Shown here in pieces: positions 57,573 through 64,000 of a DNA stretch of 64,000 bases. The notes under the pieces are model-generated. The model was not told the origin of the DNA, did not search any database, and saw only the letters and a list, made by a program, of their open reading frames with translations. Made by a program: the position numbers and the translations under genes. The first letter of the stretch is position 1, and the number at the start of each line of letters is the position of its first letter. Source of the DNA: Ceratothoa steindachneri (lineage: Eukaryota > Arthropoda > Malacostraca > Isopoda > Cymothoidae); assembly GCA_963969495.1 (NCBI GenBank), contig OZ018321.1:127376437-127440436 (forward strand). The letters are read 5' to 3'.

Positions 57573-57753
57573 CGTCAATTGTTCACCAAGTAATTGCTTG
57601 GCCATGTTTTCTTTTTCCAGGATGAAAAGAATACGACCAATCTGGTCTCCGCTGTCCGTCGTAGTTGACTGTGTGATTGCACCCATAGATAATGCGAGAA
57701 CCTTCCCTGGAAACTCTTTCTCCAATACCGATCCTGATGTGCGTTGAGGGCCC
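57573..57753 (-). other. Possible protein-coding exon, gene not identified
   Basis: A stop-free minus-strand segment reads RTSGSVLEKEFPGKVLALSM, then GAITQSTTTDSGDQIGRILF and ILEKENMAKQLLGEQLT. It is followed exactly by GTAAGT, a strong splice donor (57567-57572 on the plus strand). An AG acceptor is available just before GGGCCC at 57754-57755, with a weak pyrimidine tract. The composition is that of an ordinary globular protein, unlike the transposon frames here. I cannot name the protein, and no partner exon was found on either side. Confidence 0.35.
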
Positions 57754-59951
57754 CTATTCAATCACTTTTCACACTATTTCACAACCTATGACAATCACGC
57801 AAGCTATCACCCAGTTATATGAGAGTCTGATACTGCTGAAAATTAAGCATATTTTTGAAATAGGAATACCCAAGGCCTATTGGTGGTATGGCTGGTTGCT
57901 GTTTGAGAATAAATTATTGCTAAATATGAATTTATGGCTATTTATTTATATTCTAGGCATTAGTCTATATTTATGTACAACTCGTTTTATTGAAATTGAA
58001 AAAGAATTTCTACTAGACCATGAAAAAACAGAGGGAACATCCTCTAAAATCTGAACATGTTCAGAAGCCAATTATTTTATTTTCGTAAAGCTCTGAACTT
58101 TGTTTCATTTGTGTGTGTTGTCGCCTTTTCGGCGGCATTGAGCAAATTTCAGGTTTTCCAAGCAAATAGAGATTAATTGCCGTGGCCCATATTACACGAG
58201 CTTCATTACTTCTAGCGATGGTTGCAATCCAGGTCAACCGAATGTGTATCAAGTCTTTCCAGGTTTGCGAACACAACCTCACCTCAATTTGCCGTCTTAA
58301 CCGGAACGTTCGACAGGTATTCTTGCTGAATCACCCTACCACCTATCCGCTAGACTTTCAATTCTCCCAGCCTTGATTCTCATTTTGCTTATACGGAAAA
58401 GTCTCGGAAGGGAGTTCAAACTTACACTTTGCCATACCGATATACAACAATAAAGGATCGCTTCTCCCTGCCTTTCAGCTGCAATTTGTTAATTACGCCC
58501 CCCTCCGACCCCTTTTCAGTCGAAGACAAGCCCCCCCCCCCCGACGAAATGAGGAAATTCACATAATTCTTCAGAATGTCAATCGCTGGCAAAGAATGAT
58601 AGAACTGTGTTTTGACTCCCCCCCCCCTCCCCCAACATCAAGCGAGAACCTTTAGTACTCCAAGGATTCGGCGTCATGAGTGCGTGGATAAAGATACCCA
58701 TTCGGCAGGTTCGGGGCGGGGGAAATATGTTGCATGGGACGGTGTGATGAGCTGTATAAGTCCACGTAAGCTCGGGTACCCGTCAGTAGGTGACTAGCTC
58801 TTCAAGTAAGCTCAAATTTTGCGTCCGATCTCGCAGGGATGGAATCCGAAACCCAGGCATTAGAAATACCACGCCTTATTAAGTTGGCTAGCGCAGGGAT
58901 TTTCTGTATTTCGGAGGCTATTAATGCAATTGCACACTCTGAGTAAAATGCGAAGATATGCTAAATTGTGTCCCGCTCTCTCCCATAATAACCCTATTAA
59001 TGTATTCACTGTCCTTATATCTCATCGTAATTCGCCTTTAATGCTTAAGTTGTCCCATCCTGAATTGCTACAGAGAAAGATAAGACAAATATTTGTTGCC
59101 ATCTCCTCGACCGAGAAGCAGCGACAGCGGAAGAATGGAGTATAATCCCTCAAGAATTCTCTGAAAGGTCACGAATTAAGGGCAAGTCAAGTACGAGAAA
59201 TCTCACTTCGTGCTGTTCAATAAGTGCATATTGGTTCGGGAAGATCATTAACACGAAAACCAAATATGTAAAAAACTTTCCAGTTGGTCGAAAAACAAAA
59301 AAACACTTTAAACCAATTATCCACTCAAGAGTTCAAAGCGATATACCGATTATTTTTTCTTCTCATAAATAGCATTTACGTTCCTGGAAAATAAAAGATA
59401 ATAATGAAATAAACTAGGAATGAGCCCAGGGGCAGTGCAACCCCGAAATGTGATTGGTTCTTTAAGAAAACAAATCGTCTGCTGGATTTCAAAATAGTTT
59501 CTGGTAAAAGAACTTTAATAAAAATACCCTGTAAGAACAGTGGAGTCAGAATGGGAATGGCGAAGGAATTATAAATAAAAAGTCACGTCGGGCATCGATT
59601 CACACCAAGCTATTTTTAATAGCCTATTTAGTGTGCAATTTCCGTTGTCTAATGGGATTGCTGATATTGTTTTAAACAAGTTGATATCAGAGCATCAGCG
59701 GACTCATGTCAAGGTTCACAGGAGGTGCCGCGTATAGGCTACTTACTAATTAGCCTTTTGCAGACTCCTTTTATGTTATTATGTAAAGCGAAAACAAACC
59801 AATGTGGTAAAACGTGTGGAATAGCCAAAAGAAAAGAGTACAAAGGACCAGAAAGGCACGCAGTTTTTATTAACTTTCACCTCCCGAAACTTCATAATTC
59901 TCCATTAATACTTGTGCAATTAATCTCCAAAGAAACTTCTTTTTGTTGTAA
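57754..59951. other. Spacer, no gene recognised
   Basis: Frames at 57692-58054 (plus, rich in Leu and Ile) and 58061-58282 (minus) have no known motif. C-homopolymers occur at about 58530 and 58618. No transposon end was recognised before LINE c14. Confidence 0.45.
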
Positions 59952-60527
59952 TTTTAGGAGCCTATCTGGCGACTGCCCACTTGGGAAGTCGCCGGAATCA
60001 CGACAGCCTAGCACTAGGCTACTTTAAAATAAAAATATGAAAACAATGATAAAAATGGGAAAAACTTAATTAGGAAACAATCTCCGGCAGCGGGGGGAGG
60101 TCCCGCTCACCCCGGCGGAGGAGCGTGCGACCTACAAATAAAACAACAATACCCCCCAAATAAAACCTAGTTACATAAAGTGGAGAAGGCGGGCCTCCCC
60201 CCAAAAGTCAACAAGTCCACCAGTCAATGTGCACGCACTCGTCCCGAGTACAAGGAACAGGCGGTAGCGACCCCGCCCATCTCGGTCCCGGGACAGGTAC
60301 AGGTAACGTGCGCGAAGATCACCCAGACTGGGACATTCGACAAGAATGTGCCGAACAGTCTGGGGGACGACGCAGTAGTCACAATAGGGTGCAGGCAAGC
60401 GCTCCATCAAATGGCGATGCGTCACACGAGTGTGTCCGATTCGGAGACGACAGAAAGCGACCTGAGGCCGTCGCGGCATTGGGGGATAGGCCCATGGGAA
60501 CAGTCGCGGCGCAATGGCACGTAACTC
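59952..60527 (-). mobile_element. I-like LINE copy c14: 3' end only
   Basis: The plus strand reads TTTTAGGAGCCTATCTGGCG, then ACTGCCCACTTGGG, the family 3' end. The ORF2 C-terminus is well preserved on the minus strand (60171-60540): RRPQVAFCRLRIGHTRVTHR, HLMERLPAPYCDYCVVPQTV and RHILVECPSLGDLRARYLYL. The copy is 5'-truncated at about 60527. The conserved tail makes it one of the younger-looking fragments. The stretch CTCCAAA occurs at both borders (59924 and 60524) and may be part of a target duplication. Confidence 0.85.
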
Positions 60528-60753
60528 CAAAACAACGAATAGGAAAGGTGTAAACCATTTCTTACGGGAAAATCGAATGGTTCTTGATGCAGTGTCGGCA
60601 GAACTAGACGCTACCACTGATTATCCACGATTCCATAGTGAGGAACAATCATTTATGATCCGATTCGCTTAACAAGTCATGTGTATTAGGAGAATTAAAA
60701 AGCATTTAACAAATGAAGCTTAGAAATGCAAAAACAAGAATTCTTTTAAGGCG

Positions 60754-61770
60754 GCCATCTAGTTAGTGCCACAAGTAGTACAAGTCGACGTAATTATTTT
60801 TTTTTTAATCTATTGTTAAGCTACATTAAAAACAAAAAGAATAAACATAACTTTCCCCCCAAACGAAAAAAACTAAACAACAAAAGCAACGAGAAGAAAG
60901 AACACTCCGGCGCCACCGGTGCCCTGATAACAGGGTATGCGACCATTAACAAAGAGTCAAATAAAATGGAGGAGGCCACAACATCCAATACTACAAATAG
61001 TCCAGAGGTCGGCGTGTGTGTGTGTGTGTGTGCGCGCGTGAACTCGTACAGCGTAGAAGGGACCAGCGGTAGCGACCCCGATCGCACCAGTACCGGGAGT
61101 AAAAACGTGCGCGATCATCCAGGCTGACATTCAACAAGAATGGCGGAGCGTTCCGCGAGTGTGCCCAATTCAAAAGAGACCTGAAGCTGTGGCGGCATTG
61201 CGGGGTAAGTCCGAGGAATAGTCGCGGTGCAATTGCGCGCCACTCATCTCCTTTGCTAGGTAGCCGGGATAGCTGTACAGTGTGATGAACAGCAAACCAC
61301 TGGTCTAGTCGCTCAGTCCTCGCGGACTCCTTAGCACCCTCATTCGCCGCAATCCCCACATGTTCAGGAACCCAGCAGAAGATAATTTCGTCATTCATTC
61401 GGCTCGCTGTAACGGTGGCGTAACGGATACCACGAACCAGGGAGTTTGTAGATTCTAATGCCCCGAGAGCACTCAAGACGCTTGGGAGTTGCTAACAATC
61501 GCACACTGGTCTCTGAACCGGACATGACGTGTTAGCTCCCGTACCGAGCAGTGTATTGCAACCAGCTCGGCCGTGAAGACAAACAGAGCCTGGTAGGGCC
61601 CCGCTGACTTCGGAGTGGATACGGCGTGAAAGCCGACCCCGTTTACACTAGCACGGATCCAGCGTGAGGCAAAGTGTGCTCCAAAAATGCCGAACGTGCT
61701 ATGGAAGCTTGAGGATCAGAATCGTGCCAACTAGTCAAAGGTGGTACCATCCAGGGTACTGGGGAGAGCC
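60754..61770 (-). mobile_element. I-like LINE copy c15: 3' UTR and RNase H, decayed, containing a GT repeat
   Basis: The 3' end is diverged (GGCCATCTAGTTAGTGCCAC). A (GT)n tract at 61013-61038 lies in the 3' UTR region. The RNase H is readable on the minus strand at 60991-61476: LGALESTNSLVRGIRYATVT and DEIIFCWVPEHVGIAANEGA, then KESART. The 12-bp segment encoding the final Asp is missing, as in c3, c4 and c11 (61333-61343). The domain N-terminus extends to about 61600 and the linker to about 61770. Confidence 0.75.
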
Positions 61771-63454
61771 AGTACAGTCTATCAGCGATATAGGCACCTT
61801 AGAGTGCCACCTGCATGAGTTAAAGGGCGTTGCTTATAAAATTCTAAAGGCTCTCTTCTGACAGGGCATGAGGTAGCTAGTCAGGTCTTTAAACCGAGAC
61901 AAAAGGAATTAATGCCACAAAATCGTTGTCGTATATCCAGAGTTTTGAAAAAGGAATGCAAAGAAAGTAAACGCTATGTGGATACATAACCCGACTACCC
62001 TTTAAAGACAATTTAGGACTAGAAGGATCATAAAAAAAACCTGAAACGAACAAATTAAAGGTTTGGGGATACTTGCCCTAAAGTGCGACTAAGCAGTTAT
62101 TCTGAAAACCCTATTATGAGAGTACCAAGACCTCGTCCCCTTCTTCCCTCCCTTACCCCTACCACCACCAACTCGTTCTGGTTAATTGACAATAAAATGA
62201 ACGAAAAAAATAACTTTCCATTAATAAACTGTCATAATGTATAAATAACGAAAGATAAAGCACGGCAGGTTTCATAATACGAATCTTACGATCCAAATTA
62301 TATTAGCTCAATGGCCCATTATAAAATACGGTATGAAGGCGTATTGGAATATTACTACCAAGAAAAAAAGAAACGACCAAAAGGAAATAGGTTAAACCGT
62401 CGTCAGACAGGCATGGCCTCACCTTCAACCGTGTTGTATTGCAAAACCTAACTTATCGCGTTGGAAAATGAGCAAAATAGAAAGAAATATGAACGCACAA
62501 ATGGTATTGGATTTTATTGAAAAACAGGACAGAACGAGATAGGAAAACGAAAATATTTCCCAGATATGGTGGGCATATAATCGATGACTTGCAATATCTG
62601 CACGCTTTTTTCCGATGACTTCTGTTACGAGATTACCTATATCATACCTGCGTAAGATATCGCCAAACCATCGCGCTATGGAACCAAGCTGGCAGAATGC
62701 TTAAATAGCTAAGTGGGTTCACATGAAACAATGTCGAAAGTTGAAGAAAAGTTTCTGAGTAAACCTGTCATACATGCCCAGGATATTGCTATTGATATTG
62801 CACATTATTACAGCACCAGCGAAGGAAACAATATAAAGGTGTAGAAACCGTATAAAGAAGCAAATTAAAAACAAATGAAGGGTTTTTTTTTATTAACAAG
62901 AATAAAGTCAAAATTAACCCAACAAAGCCGGTAGAAGAACAAATTCGCACATCGAACACAAAAAGAATACGATTTAGATTTTCGTTGCGGCAACATTTTT
63001 TTGCAATGATCCCGCCTGGAGGAGTAATATAAACCTAACATATCAAAGCCTCCAGCTAGTGAAGAAGGAAGTCCTCCAAGATACAAGTCTACTTCAAGCA
63101 ACTCTTGAATAAGATTCAAAAAGGCATTCAATCCCTCAGCTACTGGCTACCGAGCGAACTAGTCAGTTAAAATATATTTTAAGATAAGTCGCTTCCTTCG
63201 CGGATAACCGAGCAGTCATTAAGATGCGTCTCAATTTGAGACTTTTTATGTCTGCGCAAGATCTAGGTTTCTGAAGGAACTTGCCAATATATTTTTGCAT
63301 TTTAATGGCTGGGAGGATGTCTGAATATATTAAGATAAGATGTAGTCGCTTCTCGCTTCGTTTCAGAGGGGAAACCACAAGAGTACGGGGGGAAGAAAAG
63401 GAAAAATAGCAAAAACAAGAAAGATCCACAAAAAAACCCGAAACAAAGCTAAGT
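61771..63454. other. Intergenic DNA, no gene recognised
   Basis: This is AT-rich with no motif-bearing frame. Minus-strand frames at 62865-63131 and 63163-63429 do not resemble known proteins. Confidence 0.5.
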
Positions 63455-63580
63455 AAAAAGAAGGAAGCACACTCTGGGATCGGGAGGACGCGGGCCTATC
63501 CGCGGGGGAAGATCATGTGACCAACACCAAAATCAAATAAAAGTTCAGATAATCCACAAGTGTGTGCACACGAGTACCTA
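63455..63580 (-). mobile_element. I-like LINE copy c16: 3' UTR fragment
   Basis: GGAAGCACACTCTGGGATCGGGAGG, GGGGAAGATCATGTGACCAACACC and TCCACAAGTGTGTGCACACGAGTACC match in order the 3' UTR of c8, c9 and c3 (for example 27494-27640). Both ends of the element are missing and no coding part is present. Confidence 0.55.
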
Positions 63581-63797
63581 GTAGAGTAAGTAGAGTACCT
63601 GAGTAGAGTACGTACAGTGCAGTGTTCTTAACAATCTCCTCCCGGCAAAGGAGGAAAAGTTTTGGGCAAGGACAGCCAAAAACCCCCCACCAAAACGAAA
63701 AAATCACGCACCCGTCATCTGGCAGTGAGCCCCTCTACCTCCCAGTGACACAGGCGAGGCTCAGTAGGGGGAAGGGCAGCAGTGCCCGCAGGGGGAC

Positions 63798-64000
63798 ATG
63801 GGTCCCCCGGCCCCCCAAGACACCAAACGGATCCCCCTTCGTTTAATAGCGGGGCACAAAAAACCGACCAGGGAAGCCGTGTTCGAGAAGGTAGTCGGCA
63901 AACTCAACATTGAGTTAACCCATCTCCTTGAGACGTCTAATGGGTGGGCTCCGGTGTGCTGGAAGAGCAAGGACGTGGAAGTCCTTGTCTCTGAAGACGC
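63798..64000 (+). CDS. Partial ORF running off the window, possibly ORF1 of another LINE
   Basis: From the ATG at 63798-63800 the frame stays open for 67 codons to the window edge. It reads in part MGPPAPQDTKRIPLRLIAGH, then KKPTREAVFEKVVGKLNIEL and THLLETSNGWAPVCWKSKDV. The pattern (a basic start, a Pro-Thr-Arg-Glu-Ala segment, then NGWAPVCWKS) looks like the N-terminal part of a LINE gag-like ORF1, but this rests on general appearance only. It is distinct from ORF1 of the I-like family above and lies on the opposite strand. The GC content here is higher than in the preceding kilobases. The upstream bases 63690-63797 may be its 5' UTR. Confidence 0.4.
   Translation, partial: MGPPAPQDTKRIPLRLIAGHKKPTREAVFEKVVGKLNIELTHLLETSNGWAPVCWKSKDVEVLVSED

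Noticed and set aside
57692..58282. A 120-codon plus-strand frame and a 73-codon minus-strand frame next to the candidate exon
   Set aside because: There are no motifs and no splice signals, and the hydrophobic stretch looks like AT-rich chance coding.

Overview
The window looks like non-coding, repeat-packed nuclear DNA from a eukaryote, most likely an arthropod and possibly a crustacean. That placement is an inference from the style of the transposon proteins. There are no operons, no ribosome-binding-site-led gene strings and no long uninterrupted host genes. Nearly every long reading frame that makes sense belongs to a transposable element, and almost all of these are broken by frameshifts, stops or deletions. 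I found no convincing complete host gene; two short stretches are offered as possible exons.

The main component is one family of non-LTR retrotransposons, here called the I-like LINE. ORF1 is gag-like with three zinc knuckles. ORF2 has an APE-type endonuclease, a reverse transcriptase with YVDD, and an RNase H domain followed by a C-terminal Cys/His motif. The complete element would be about 6.8-6.9 kb. I count about 16 segments (c1-c16), all on the minus strand: c1 3570-6231, c2 6232-6949, c3 8281-9020, c4 14262-20091, c5 21295-23190, c6 21775-22130 inside c5, c7 23205-23640, c8 26905-27380, c9 27405-27725, c10 30897-33009, c11 38866-42265, c12 42266-42350, c13 49248-55585, c14 59952-60527, c15 60754-61770 and c16 63455-63580. 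Most keep only the 3' end. c4 and c13 span the whole element with internal deletions, and c10 joins ORF1 directly to RNase H.

Other elements are interleaved. An L2/CR1-like LINE (35010-38569, plus strand) is split by a CR1-like LINE (35621-37146), and a second CR1-like 3' end lies at 42375-42851 (minus). Two Tc1-like transposons have recognisable inverted repeats and TA flanks (44203-45511 and 56104-57522). Transposase relics of Tc1/mariner type lie at 9214-9712, 25450-25800 and 39160-39566. There are hAT-like remnants (20100-20345, 43145-43460), a 5S-rRNA-derived fragment (11205-11266), an unclassified repeat seen three times (26195-26600, 30833-30895, 34330-34760), microsatellites, and a minisatellite of about 30-bp units (46770-47500). 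A different ORF runs off the right edge (63798-64000).

The remaining DNA is AT-rich and shows no recognisable gene. I did not find a novel functional system. The observations most worth checking are the single orientation of the LINE family, an RNase H in-frame deletion shared by four copies, 5' ends joined directly to internal pieces of other copies, and a minisatellite unit open in all six frames.
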